A stretch of 64,000 nucleotides of DNA, taken from positions 36,711 through 100,710 of the forward strand of contig NZ_JAVIKH010000010.1 in the NCBI RefSeq assembly GCF_033962415.1, written 5' to 3'. The position numbers and the translations under genes are program-made. Below, piece by piece: positions 35,856 to 44,678 of this stretch (positions are counted from its first letter, which is position 1; every line of letters starts with the position of its first letter). The notes below the pieces were generated by a model. The model was not told the DNA's origin. It did no database searches and saw only the letters and a list, made by a program, of their open reading frames with translations. This DNA comes from Candidatus Cetobacterium colombiensis (GTDB lineage: Bacteria; Fusobacteriota; Fusobacteriia; Fusobacteriales; Fusobacteriaceae).

Positions 35856-36917
35856 TTAAATCGTTTTTAGATCTTTTTTTAAAGAAGTTAAAATTTCATA
35901 AGAATCTTTTGTTACTAAAATATCATCTTCAATTCTTACTCCACCAAAATTAGGTAAATAAATTCCTGGTTCTATTGTTATTACCATTCCTGCTTTTAAA
36001 ACTTTATCTTCAGATTTAAAAGAAACTCCAGGATACTCATGAATTTGAAGTCCTATTCCGTGACCTAATCCATGACCAAAATAATCCCCATATCCTTTTT
36101 CTTTTATAAAATCTCTTGCTATAGAATCTAATTCATGAACTGAAACTCCCTCTTTTATAGCTTTTATTGCTTTTTCATTTGCTTCTTTTACAATATTATA
36201 TATTTCTATATGTTTTTCTGATGGATTTTTTCCAACATAAAATGTTCTTGTTATATCTGAAGCATACCCTTTATAAAAACAACCATAATCTATTGTTAAA
36301 AAACCTTCTTCTATAAGTTTATCACTTGCTACTCCATGAGGTAAAGCTGATCTTTCATTAGAAGCTACTATAAGATCAAAAGAAGGTTTATCTGCACCTT
36401 GTTTTCTCATTTGATATTCTAATTCTGCTGCAACATCTTTTTCTTTCATTCCAACTTTTATTTTAGGAAGAGTTGCTTCTAAAGCTTTTTCTGCAATTTT
36501 TATTGATTCTTTTATTATTTTAATTTCTTCTTCTGATTTTATTTCTCTTTCTTTTGTAAAAGCATCATCTAAATATATATATTCTAATTTAGGAAAGTTT
36601 TTTTCAAAAGTTTTAAATTGATCTAAAGTTACACTTTGGTTCTCAATTCCTATTTTTTTTACATCATACTCTTTTAATAATTCACCTATTTTTTTAAATG
36701 TAGATACATTTTCACAAATTAATTCAAATCCCATTTTTTCTACTTGTTTTTTCCCTTGCTCAACATATCTAAAATCTGTTATAAAAAATTTTCTTTTTCC
36801 AATTATTATTGCTGTTCCAGTTGTCCCTGTAAAACTTGTAAAATATCTTACATTTAATAAATTAGTAATTAAAATTGCATCCATTTGTTTTTCTTTCATC
36901 AATCTTTCTAACTTCAT
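35856..36917 (-). CDS. pepP: Xaa-Pro aminopeptidase (M24B)
   Basis: Metallopeptidase that cleaves N-terminal residues preceding proline. The 353 residues comprise an N-terminal creatinase-like domain (1-125) and the pita-bread M24 domain. Metal ligands can be placed in TIDYGCFYKGYASDITRTF (two Asp), HGLGHGIGLQIHEYPG (His), and the two Glu in TIEPGIY and VRIEDD. The ATG at 36917 follows AAGGGG at 6 bases. It lies after mnmA in a small operon. Confidence 0.94.
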   Translation of the reverse strand: MKLERLMKEKQMDAILITNLLNVRYFTSFTGTTGTAIIIGKRKFFITDFRYVEQGKKQVEKMGFELICENVSTFKKIGELLKEYDVKKIGIENQSVTLDQFKTFEKNFPKLEYIYLDDAFTKEREIKSEEEIKIIKESIKIAEKALEATLPKIKVGMKEKDVAAELEYQMRKQGADKPSFDLIVASNERSALPHGVASDKLIEEGFLTIDYGCFYKGYASDITRTFYVGKNPSEKHIEIYNIVKEANEKAIKAIKEGVSVHELDSIARDFIKEKGYGDYFGHGLGHGIGLQIHEYPGVSFKSEDKVLKAGMVITIEPGIYLPNFGGVRIEDDILVTKDSYEILTSLKKDLKTI

Positions 36918-36928
36918 AAACAACCCCT

Positions 36929-37972
36929 TTAAAATATTATTTTTCCACCACCAATTACTAAATCATCTTTATAAATAACTAAATGTTGACCTTTAGCATT
37001 TTGTGGATTTTCTTCTAGATATTCAAAATATATCTTTCCAGCTTCTTGAACTACTTTACCATAAAAACCTTGACTTGAAAACCTTGGTTTTGCAAAAACT
37101 TCTATTTTTAAAAGTTCTTCTATTGAAATATGACTTTTAAAATCATCTAATTCTACTTTCTTACGATATAACTCTTTATAATCGCCTAAAATAATTTCAT
37201 TTTTTTCTGGAATTATATCAATAATAAAATAAATTTTAGAAAATAAAACTCCTAATCCTCTTCTTTGACCTATTGTATATAATTGATAACCTTGATGTTG
37301 ACCTAGTATATTTCCATTTTTATCTACATAATTTCCAGCTTCTATTTTATCTTTTAATTTATTTTTTAAAAACTCTAAATATCCTTCTTTAGCAAAACAG
37401 ATTCCTTGACTATCTTTTTTATCAAATACATTTAATCCGTATTGCTTAGCTTTTTCTCTAACAGTTATTTTTTCATAGTTTGCTAATGGAAACATCATTC
37501 TTTCAATTATTTGTGAATCTATTCTATAAAGCATATATCCTTGATCTTTTTTTAAATCTTTAGGTTTTTTAAAAAGATATTTTTGATAAATATTATCTTT
37601 ACTTACTTCACAATAGTGACCTGTTGCTATGTAATAAGCATCTTTTGAATCTGCTATCTCTATTAATTTTTTTACTTTTATTATTTCGTCACATACAACA
37701 CACGGGGATGGTGTCATCCCTTTGGAGTATTCATCTATAAAGTATTTAACAATTTTTTCATTAAATTCATCAACAATATCTAAAACTATATGTTCAATTC
37801 CTAATTTTTTGGCTAACAATCTTGCATCTTTTAAGTCTTGAGATTTTTTTTGCTCTTCACTAACTACTAAAGTTACACCAATTACTTCAAATCCATCATT
37901 TTTTAAAATATGAGCAGAAGTAGATGAATCTACTCCTCCACTTAATCCTAATATTACTTTCTTTTTATTCAT
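36929..37972 (-). CDS. mnmA: tRNA 2-thiouridylase MnmA
   Basis: Inserts sulfur at C2 of the wobble uridine of tRNA-Lys, -Glu and -Gln using a persulfide donor. The PP-loop GLSGGVDSSTSA is at residues 9-20. The catalytic cysteines sit in PSPCVVCDE (near 93) and SQGICFA (near 190). The C-terminal beta domain includes QLYTIGQRRGLG. The 347-residue length is normal. It follows birA by 8 bases and precedes pepP by 5, in one operon. Confidence 0.96.
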   Translation of the reverse strand: MNKKKVILGLSGGVDSSTSAHILKNDGFEVIGVTLVVSEEQKKSQDLKDARLLAKKLGIEHIVLDIVDEFNEKIVKYFIDEYSKGMTPSPCVVCDEIIKVKKLIEIADSKDAYYIATGHYCEVSKDNIYQKYLFKKPKDLKKDQGYMLYRIDSQIIERMMFPLANYEKITVREKAKQYGLNVFDKKDSQGICFAKEGYLEFLKNKLKDKIEAGNYVDKNGNILGQHQGYQLYTIGQRRGLGVLFSKIYFIIDIIPEKNEIILGDYKELYRKKVELDDFKSHISIEELLKIEVFAKPRFSSQGFYGKVVQEAGKIYFEYLEENPQNAKGQHLVIYKDDLVIGGGKIIF

Positions 37973-37980
37973 ATTCTCCT

Positions 37981-38688
37981 CTACTTTTTTGATATGTGAA
38001 TTGTTCCTATGTTATACGCTTTTATTTCATTTCCTACAAAAACTTCAAGCATACCATTTTCTAAAATATCTCCAGCTATTCCGCTCTCTTCTTTATCAAA
38101 ACTTACAATATTTATTCTTTTTCCATAAAGATAATTAACTTTATTAATTTTCTCTAAAATTTCTTTCCATTCTCCACTTTTAAATGCTTTGAAATTAATA
38201 AAAAAATCTTCAACTATGCTCATTATTACTTTATCCAAATCGTATTTTTTACCTGTTTTTTCCTTTAATGAAATAGCTATATTTTTAGCTTCTTCTAAAT
38301 TTTCATTATTTACATTTAATCCAATTCCTATTATATAATTATCCTTAATTTTTTCTACTAATATTCCACTTATTTTTTTATCATCTAAAAATAAATCATT
38401 TGTCCACTTAAATTTAAAATCTAAATCTTCTATTTTTTTCAACGTATATAATAAAGAATATCCCACTAATAGTGGCAATTTCATATATTCATCTTCTGGA
38501 ATTTCCATATCATGCTTTAATACGAAAGAAAAAAGAGCTGCTCCTTCTGTAGAAACCCATTTGTTTCCTCTTCTACCTCTACCATTAGTTTGAACTTTTG
38601 CAATTACTAAATCTTTTTCTGAAACGTCTTCTTTTTCTCTTAAAAATTTATTTGTAGAATCTATCTCTTCAAATTTATATACTTTCAT
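37981..38688 (-). CDS. birA: Biotin--[acetyl-CoA-carboxylase] ligase (no repressor domain)
   Basis: Attaches biotin to the biotin carboxyl carrier domains of carboxylases. The catalytic domain has TNGRGRRGNKWVS (biotinyl-AMP loop, near 34-46), KWTNDLFLDDKKISGIL near 93-109 and IGIGLNVN near 120. At 235 residues it lacks the N-terminal winged helix of E. coli BirA, so it is a group I ligase without repressor activity. First gene of birA-mnmA-pepP, starting just past the galE terminator. Confidence 0.94.
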   Translation of the reverse strand: MKVYKFEEIDSTNKFLREKEDVSEKDLVIAKVQTNGRGRRGNKWVSTEGAALFSFVLKHDMEIPEDEYMKLPLLVGYSLLYTLKKIEDLDFKFKWTNDLFLDDKKISGILVEKIKDNYIIGIGLNVNNENLEEAKNIAISLKEKTGKKYDLDKVIMSIVEDFFINFKAFKSGEWKEILEKINKVNYLYGKRINIVSFDKEESGIAGDILENGMLEVFVGNEIKAYNIGTIHISKK

Positions 38689-38706
38689 AACTTCTCCTTT
38701 AAATAT

Positions 38707-38739
38707 AAAAAATTAGGCAGAAATCTGCCTAATTTTTTT
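38707..38739 (-). terminator. Intrinsic terminator after galE
   Basis: A 15-base stem (AAAAAATTAGGCAGA with its complement) with a 2-base loop, T-run on the minus strand. Its upstream arm overlaps the galE stop codon. Confidence 0.88.
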
Positions 38740-39727
38740 AGTCGTTATATCCTTCTGGATTTTCTTTGTGCCATTTCCATGCTGTTTCAATCATTGAATC
38801 TAATGATGCATATTTAGGCTTCCATTTTAACTCTTTTATTGCTTTCTCTGAACTTGCAACTAACTTTGCAGGATCTCCAGCTCTTCTTGGTGATACTTCT
38901 GCTGGGATCGCATGTTTTGTTACTTCTCTTGCTACTTCAATTACTTGTTTAACAGAGAATCCCTCTCCATTTCCTAAATTATAAACTGTACTTTCTCCAC
39001 CATTTTTTAATCTATCTAAAGCTAGTATATGAGCATCTACTAAATCCATAACATGTACATAATCTCTTATACAAGTTCCATCTTCAGTTGGATAATCATC
39101 TCCATAAATTCCTATTTTTTCTCTTTTTCCTAATGCTACCTGTAATATAATTGGTATTAAGTGAGTTTCTGGACTATGATCTTCTCCAATTTCTCCTGTT
39201 GGATAAGCACCTGCTACATTAAAATATCTTAATGCTGTGTACTTAATTCCATAAGCATAATCATACCATTTCAATAATTTTTCAACCATTAATTTACTTT
39301 CACCATAAGGGTTAGTAGGACTTGTTTCATCAGTTTCTAAAATTGGAATATTTTTAGGTTCTCCATATGTTGCTGCTGTTGATGAAAATACAATGTTTTT
39401 AACTCCAAATTCTTTCATAGTATTTAATAGATTCATTGAACCAACAACATTATTTTCGAAATATTTAGCAGGATTTGTCATACTTTCTCCTACTAAAGAA
39501 TCTGCAGCAAAATGTATAACTCCCTCTATTTTATTTTCTTTAAATACTCTCTTTAGAAATTCAACATCTCTTAAATCTCCTAAAGCTAATTGTACATTTT
39601 CAGGTACAGCTTCAACGTGTCCAGTTTGCATATTATCTAAAACTATAACTTCTCTTTTTGCCTCTAATAAAGCTCTTACAGCGTGACTTCCTATGTATCC
39701 AGCTCCACCACAAACTAATATTGCCAT
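38738..39727 (-). CDS. galE: UDP-glucose 4-epimerase
   Basis: Interconverts UDP-glucose and UDP-galactose for galactose use and surface polysaccharides. It is an extended SDR enzyme of 329 residues. The NAD-binding GGAGYIGSHAVRALL is at 7-21, the catalytic Ser/Thr in FSSTAATYGEP, and YGESKLMVEK supplies Tyr and Lys. RYFNVAGAYPTGEIGE further marks GalE. It is monocistronic, with a consensus-like promoter and a terminator; no galK or galT is adjacent. Confidence 0.96.
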   Translation of the reverse strand: MAILVCGGAGYIGSHAVRALLEAKREVIVLDNMQTGHVEAVPENVQLALGDLRDVEFLKRVFKENKIEGVIHFAADSLVGESMTNPAKYFENNVVGSMNLLNTMKEFGVKNIVFSSTAATYGEPKNIPILETDETSPTNPYGESKLMVEKLLKWYDYAYGIKYTALRYFNVAGAYPTGEIGEDHSPETHLIPIILQVALGKREKIGIYGDDYPTEDGTCIRDYVHVMDLVDAHILALDRLKNGGESTVYNLGNGEGFSVKQVIEVAREVTKHAIPAEVSPRRAGDPAKLVASSEKAIKELKWKPKYASLDSMIETAWKWHKENPEGYND

Positions 39728-39753
39728 TTTATTCCTCCTATGGTTTTTTCTTT

Positions 39754-39782
39754 ATTATATTTGCTTTTTAATGTCCAGTCAA
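39754..39782 (-). promoter_or_regulatory. Promoter of galE
   Basis: TTGACT and TATAAT with 17-base spacing on the minus strand, close to consensus, about 27 bases above the start. Confidence 0.82.
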
Positions 39783-39842
39783 TCCTTTTAAAACTCTTTC
39801 ACCTATATCTTTTTTAATTTATTTAAAAAAGTTTTGTTTTAT

Positions 39843-39874
39843 AAAAATAGCTAGACCAAAATCTAGCTATTTTT
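39843..39874 (-). terminator. Intrinsic terminator after the DAK2-DegV fusion gene
   Basis: AAAAATAGCTAGA and TCTAGCTATTTTT form a 13-base stem with a 6-base loop and a T-run on the minus strand, just past the stop. Confidence 0.88.
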
Positions 39875-39876
39875 TA

Positions 39877-42393
39877 TTATCTTATTTTATTTAAAATTCC
39901 CATTCCGTATACAGGTCCTGTATGAGCTGCTATTGTTGCACCTATTTCCATTCTACCTCTATAATCTAATTTTTTTGTTTTTTCTGCTATACTTCTTAGT
40001 TGATCTGCTGCCTCTAATTCATTACGAGTTCCACCCCAACCAGTGTACATTATTATTGAATTTTTTTCATTCTTTATTAATTTTTCCATATATGCAAGAG
40101 CACCTCTTTCACCAAGAGCTTTTGTCTCTATACATACTTCACCATTTTCTAATTTTAAAACAGGCTTTATTTTTAAGAATCCACCAATAACTGATGAAGC
40201 TCTTCCTATTCTTCCACCTTTTTCTAAATAAGATAATTCTTTTACAACAAAATAAACTTTCATCTTATTCTTTGTTTCATCTATCCATTCAATTATTTCA
40301 TCAAATGACTTACCTTCTTTTACCATTTTTGCAGACTCTATAACTATATGAGCTAGAGCAAATGTTACAGCCTTTGAATCAACTATTGCAATATCATCCT
40401 CTTTATTTAGCATTCCTCTTGCTACTCTTGCAGCTTGTTGAGTTCCACTAAGTTTACTTGAAATATGAATAGATATAATTTTCTTATATCCTTTTTCTAA
40501 TAACTTTTCATAAAGTTCTTTAAATTCAGCTGGTGATGGTTGAGAAGTTTTTGGTACAATATTCTCTTTTAAAAGTTGTTTCCAAAACTCACCTTTTGAT
40601 ATATCTACTCCATCTCTATAGTAAGTATCACCTGCTAATTTTATTTTTAAAGGAATAATATCTACATCTAATCCTTTTATCATATCTGGTGTTAAATCAG
40701 ATGTTGAATCAGTTACAATAGCAATCTCTGGTAGTTCAGGATTTCTATTTGTTATATAAATATAGTATGGATAATTTTCTTGACCGATTACCATATCATT
40801 ATATCTAACTGTTGATTTAATTCCTTTTAGTATTTTATTAGCTTCTTCTGTAGAACCTTTTCCAATACATGCAAAAACATTTAAAGTTTCACTATTTATA
40901 CACATTCTATAAACATTTTCTATAATTCCCTCTAATGTTGATGCCTTTATTTTTATCTTACCGTTAATTAGAGCAATATAATCTCCTTGAGATATTGTCA
41001 ACTCATCAACTTTTGTATCTCTAACAGCTTGAGTTATCTCTACTGATGTATTAATTGGAAGTTGTTTTAAAATTTCATCCATTCCAAAATCTTTATTTCT
41101 TACAACATACTCTCCTTCTAACATTGTTTTTGTTTCTAAAACAGTTACTTCTTTAGAAGATCTTTCTGCCGCTAGCTTTGCTGAAGAAATTATATTTTTA
41201 TTATTTGGCAATATTACAATTTTATCAGCTTTTATTTTATTTATACCCTCTTCAATATCAGCAACACTTGGGTTTTGTGTTTGTCCACCTATCAATACAG
41301 CTGTGGCTCCATTATCTAAAAATAGGTTTCCTAATTCTAAATTATCTACAATAGCAAAGTATGCAATCGGTTTGCTATTTTCATTTTGAACTAAAATTTT
41401 TCCTCTTTTATCTGCTTTATAATTTTCTGCATCTGATAAAAGCATATTTTTATGTTGAATTTCCATATTATCAATTTTAATATTTGATAAATTTCCTAAT
41501 TTACCAGCTATTTCTAAAACTAATCCTGGATTATTTGTATGTATATGAGTTTTTGTTTTTTTAGATGTCTGTGCACAAACCATAGAATCACCATAGTTTA
41601 CAATTTTCGATTTATAGTCATCTAAATCAAAATCTCCAGATTCAATAACAAATTCTGTACAATACTTAAATTTAATATCTTCAAAAATATGATTTCCAGA
41701 ATGTTCCATTATATCTTTTCTTTTTGCTTGCGATTGAACAATTCTTTCTAAGTCGTGTAACATCTCTGGATCTGTTATAGATTTTTCAAATCCTTCTAGT
41801 ATATAGAATATTCCTTGTCCACCAGCATCAACAACACCAGCTTCCTTTAATTTAGGAAGTTGATTAGGAGTTTCTTCTACGGCTTCTTGAGCAGCTTCTT
41901 TTAAATATACTAAAAACGGTATAAAGTCATCTTTTGGACCAGTATATTTTTCCGCTTCTTCAGCAACTCTTCTAATTACTGTTAACATTGTTCCTTCTAC
42001 AGGTTCACTAACTGCTTTATAAGCCTTTTCTTTAGCTAATCTAAAAGCAACCTTTACATCATCAACTGTAACTTCCTCTTTTGTTCTTATTCCTTCTAAA
42101 AATCCTTGTATAATTTGAGATAAAATTGTTCCTGAGTTTCCTCTAGCACCCAAAAGAATTGCTTCAGAAACAATATCTGCTAATTCTTCCATATCAGGCT
42201 CATGATTTAATTTTATCAACTCATTTTCAACAGCTTGTAGTGTCATTGACATATTTGTTCCTGTATCACCATCTGGTACAGGATAAACATTTAAGTCATT
42301 TAAAACGTCTGAATATTTTGATAACCATCTACTTGCAGCTATTAAAAGCTTTGTTAATCTAGTAGAGTTTAATACCTTTACTTCTATATTCAT
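39877..42393 (-). CDS. Fused DAK2 kinase-DegV protein (FakA-FakB-like)
   Basis: An 838-residue protein joining two partners that are usually separate. Residues 1-210 form a DAK2/DhaL-type ATP-binding domain with NVYPVPDGDTGTNMSMT (near 34-50), as in the fatty acid kinase FakA. Residues about 220-550 resemble the central and C-terminal FakA region. Residues 557-838 are a full DegV/FakB lipid-binding domain: VTDSTSDLTPDM, PKTSQPSP, SSKLSGTQ and AAHTGPVYGMG. FakA phosphorylates fatty acids held by FakB, so one chain may do both. It ends the coaE-cinA cluster. Confidence 0.88.
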   Translation of the reverse strand: MNIEVKVLNSTRLTKLLIAASRWLSKYSDVLNDLNVYPVPDGDTGTNMSMTLQAVENELIKLNHEPDMEELADIVSEAILLGARGNSGTILSQIIQGFLEGIRTKEEVTVDDVKVAFRLAKEKAYKAVSEPVEGTMLTVIRRVAEEAEKYTGPKDDFIPFLVYLKEAAQEAVEETPNQLPKLKEAGVVDAGGQGIFYILEGFEKSITDPEMLHDLERIVQSQAKRKDIMEHSGNHIFEDIKFKYCTEFVIESGDFDLDDYKSKIVNYGDSMVCAQTSKKTKTHIHTNNPGLVLEIAGKLGNLSNIKIDNMEIQHKNMLLSDAENYKADKRGKILVQNENSKPIAYFAIVDNLELGNLFLDNGATAVLIGGQTQNPSVADIEEGINKIKADKIVILPNNKNIISSAKLAAERSSKEVTVLETKTMLEGEYVVRNKDFGMDEILKQLPINTSVEITQAVRDTKVDELTISQGDYIALINGKIKIKASTLEGIIENVYRMCINSETLNVFACIGKGSTEEANKILKGIKSTVRYNDMVIGQENYPYYIYITNRNPELPEIAIVTDSTSDLTPDMIKGLDVDIIPLKIKLAGDTYYRDGVDISKGEFWKQLLKENIVPKTSQPSPAEFKELYEKLLEKGYKKIISIHISSKLSGTQQAARVARGMLNKEDDIAIVDSKAVTFALAHIVIESAKMVKEGKSFDEIIEWIDETKNKMKVYFVVKELSYLEKGGRIGRASSVIGGFLKIKPVLKLENGEVCIETKALGERGALAYMEKLIKNEKNSIIMYTGWGGTRNELEAADQLRSIAEKTKKLDYRGRMEIGATIAAHTGPVYGMGILNKIR

Positions 42394-42408
42394 TACTTTC
42401 CTCCAATA

Positions 42409-42957
42409 TTAAAATGTGGGTGGGTTTACTACCCATAGAGCTTTTGCTCTTTTATCTGAATTATTTTTAAATCTATGCTTTTGGCTCGATTTAAAATAGA
42501 AACTGTCTCCTTCATGTAAATGATGAACTGCTTCCTCTATATATATATCTAAACTTCCCTCAAGAATAAATATGAATTCTTCTCCATGATGTGTGTAAAA
42601 ACTTCTACCACTTTCTCCACCCGGTCCTATTTCATATAAAATAGGCTCCATACTTTTTTCTATATTTGAAGATGTTAATAAAGAAATACTCGTGTTAGAA
42701 TCAACACTCTCTACATACTTTCTTTCTTTTGCTCTTATTAAATCAGAATTTTTCTTTACTTCCTCATCTTCAATTAAATAACTAACTCTTACATCTAATG
42801 AGTTTGCTATTTTTTTTAAATTTTCGATTGATGGAGATGCCTTCCCCTGCTCTATTTGTGATAAAAAACTAGCTGATAAATCAACCATTGTTGCTAACTC
42901 TCTTAATGATAATGACTTTTCATTTCTACTTTTTTTTATTCTTTCTCCTATACTCAA
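42409..42957 (-). CDS. XRE-family regulator with cupin domain
   Basis: A 182-residue transcription factor. The N-terminal helix-turn-helix (SLRELATMVDLSASFLSQIE, residues 18-37) is followed by a linker and a C-terminal cupin barrel (HHGEEFIFILEGSLDIYI, EGDSFYFKSSQKHRF). Family members sense small ligands, often polyamines, amino acids or sugars. The start is a TTG at 42957 just after the cinA stop. The DAK2-DegV gene lies 15 bases downstream, so this may regulate lipid or adjacent genes; the ligand is unknown. Confidence 0.9.
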   Translation of the reverse strand: MSIGERIKKSRNEKSLSLRELATMVDLSASFLSQIEQGKASPSIENLKKIANSLDVRVSYLIEDEEVKKNSDLIRAKERKYVESVDSNTSISLLTSSNIEKSMEPILYEIGPGGESGRSFYTHHGEEFIFILEGSLDIYIEEAVHHLHEGDSFYFKSSQKHRFKNNSDKRAKALWVVNPPTF

Positions 42958-42959
42958 TT

Positions 42960-44165
42960 TTACTCATCCTCCTCTAACATTTTATATAATTCAAATAGAC
43001 TGTGGAGAGCTGTTTTCCTTCTTATTTTTTCTCTGTCCCCTTTAAAGTTAAATTTAAAACTTTTAACTTTATTTTTCACTTTAACTCCAATATAAACTAA
43101 ACCTACTGGTTTTTCCTCTGATCCACCATTAGGACCTGCAATTCCAGTCGTAGAAATACCAATATCTGTATTAAGTCCTTTAACCATTTCTTCCGCAACT
43201 TCTTTGCTAACAGCTCCATGTCTCTCTATTAAATTTTTTTCAATTTTTAATCTATCTATTTTAGAATCATTACTATAAGTTACCAGTCCCTCTTTAAAAA
43301 ATTCAGATATACCTGGTATTCCAACAATTATTGAAGATAGCATGCCTCCAGTACAAGATTCTGCTACAGAAAAAGTATACTTCTTTTTTTTCAATAAATT
43401 AAAAATCTTATCTTCTACCTTTTCTTTATCTTCTCCTAATATATACTCGCCTATACTATTATATATCTTTTCCTTAATTTTTTCCACTGTGTTTTTATAG
43501 GTATCTGTTGTTTGCATTCTTACTATTATACCATAATCTTTAACTAAAAATTCATATTCTATCTCAGGCTCTACAAAAAATTCTTTAATTTTTTCTTCTA
43601 ATATAGATTCTGGAATTCCAGAAACGATAATATCCTTTATATAGATTGGATCTAACGAAGGACAAAATTTATTTGTATAATATTTTAAAAACTTAGGAAA
43701 CATATTGTATAATTCTTTCGGAACACCTGGAAATGCAGCAATTCCATCAACATAAAAAGCTGGAGCCATTCCAACATCATTTTTTATAGATATTGCACCT
43801 TCTGGCTTTTCTACTTCCTTATGGTTTTTCTTAAGAAATTCTATATTTAAATCTAAAAATTTCTTTTTTAGTTCTTCTAGTTCAACATTATCTACAGTAA
43901 GTTTTTTATTCAAAAATCCACTGATTGCTTTTTTTGTTAAATCATCATCTGTTGCGCCTAAACCGCCTGATAAAATAACTAAGTCTGTATTTTTTTTAGC
44001 AAAACTTATAGCATTTATTATTTTATCTAAAGAATCACCAACTGTGAGTTTTAAGTCTATTTTTATTCCCACTTTATTTAATTCCTCTGCCATAAATACG
44101 CTATTTGTATCTAATGTTGCTCCATTTAAAAGCTCTGTTCCTACCATTATCAATATACATTTCAT
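42960..44165 (-). CDS. cinA: CinA family nicotinamide-nucleotide amidase
   Basis: A 401-residue two-domain CinA. The N-terminal MoCF-like COG1058 domain (GTELLNGATLDTNS near 9, VILSGGLGATDDDLT near 63) is an ADP-ribose pyrophosphatase in characterised members. The C-terminal domain (SVAESCTGGMLSS near 265, ISTTGIAGPNGGSEEKPVG) deamidates NMN in pyridine nucleotide salvage. The name refers to competence-induced expression in other bacteria. It is within the coaE-pgpA cluster. Confidence 0.93.
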   Translation of the reverse strand: MKCILIMVGTELLNGATLDTNSVFMAEELNKVGIKIDLKLTVGDSLDKIINAISFAKKNTDLVILSGGLGATDDDLTKKAISGFLNKKLTVDNVELEELKKKFLDLNIEFLKKNHKEVEKPEGAISIKNDVGMAPAFYVDGIAAFPGVPKELYNMFPKFLKYYTNKFCPSLDPIYIKDIIVSGIPESILEEKIKEFFVEPEIEYEFLVKDYGIIVRMQTTDTYKNTVEKIKEKIYNSIGEYILGEDKEKVEDKIFNLLKKKKYTFSVAESCTGGMLSSIIVGIPGISEFFKEGLVTYSNDSKIDRLKIEKNLIERHGAVSKEVAEEMVKGLNTDIGISTTGIAGPNGGSEEKPVGLVYIGVKVKNKVKSFKFNFKGDREKIRRKTALHSLFELYKMLEEDE

Positions 44166-44180
44166 TTTATCTACCTCTTT

Positions 44181-44678
44181 TTAGAAAAATACTGTCCATA
44201 TGCAAACCATTAAAAAATTACCAATTACTCCAGCTAAAAAATCATCTAAAACAACTCCTACTCCATGTCCTAAGAATTGTGATTTATATATTGGTCCAAT
44301 TTTTGTTATATCAAAAAATCTAAAAATTACAAATCCTATAACTATTGCCATTGAAGTCTGAAATATTCCCACAGGATTTATTAAAAATAAGGTTGTTAAA
44401 AATCCTAAAACTTCATCTATAACTACCTTTTGTGGATCTTTCTCTTTAAAAATTTCCCTCTCTGCAATATCACAAACATAAACAGAAATTGCAAAAAATG
44501 TCATTAAAAACATAAAATAAAATGAATTATATATCATATTATTTGGAAATATTTTTTTTAAAAGAACTAGTCCTATATACAAAGGTATTCCACCTAATGT
44601 TCCAAATGTTCCAGGAGCTACTGGCATTTCTCCTAATCCAAACACTGTTGCTAAATTTTTAATTATTTTTTTATTCAC
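44181..44678 (-). CDS. pgpA: Phosphatidylglycerophosphatase A
   Basis: Membrane phosphatase that makes phosphatidylglycerol from its phosphate precursor. The 165 residues include several helices and PgpA motifs: FGLGEMPVAPGTFGTLGGIP near 13-32, VIDEVLGFLT (the DE pair) near 85, and the C-terminal HGVGVVLDDFLAGVIGN. The GTG start at 44678 abuts the U32 stop codon, indicating translational coupling. Confidence 0.94.
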   Translation of the reverse strand: MNKKIIKNLATVFGLGEMPVAPGTFGTLGGIPLYIGLVLLKKIFPNNMIYNSFYFMFLMTFFAISVYVCDIAEREIFKEKDPQKVVIDEVLGFLTTLFLINPVGIFQTSMAIVIGFVIFRFFDITKIGPIYKSQFLGHGVGVVLDDFLAGVIGNFLMVCIWTVFF

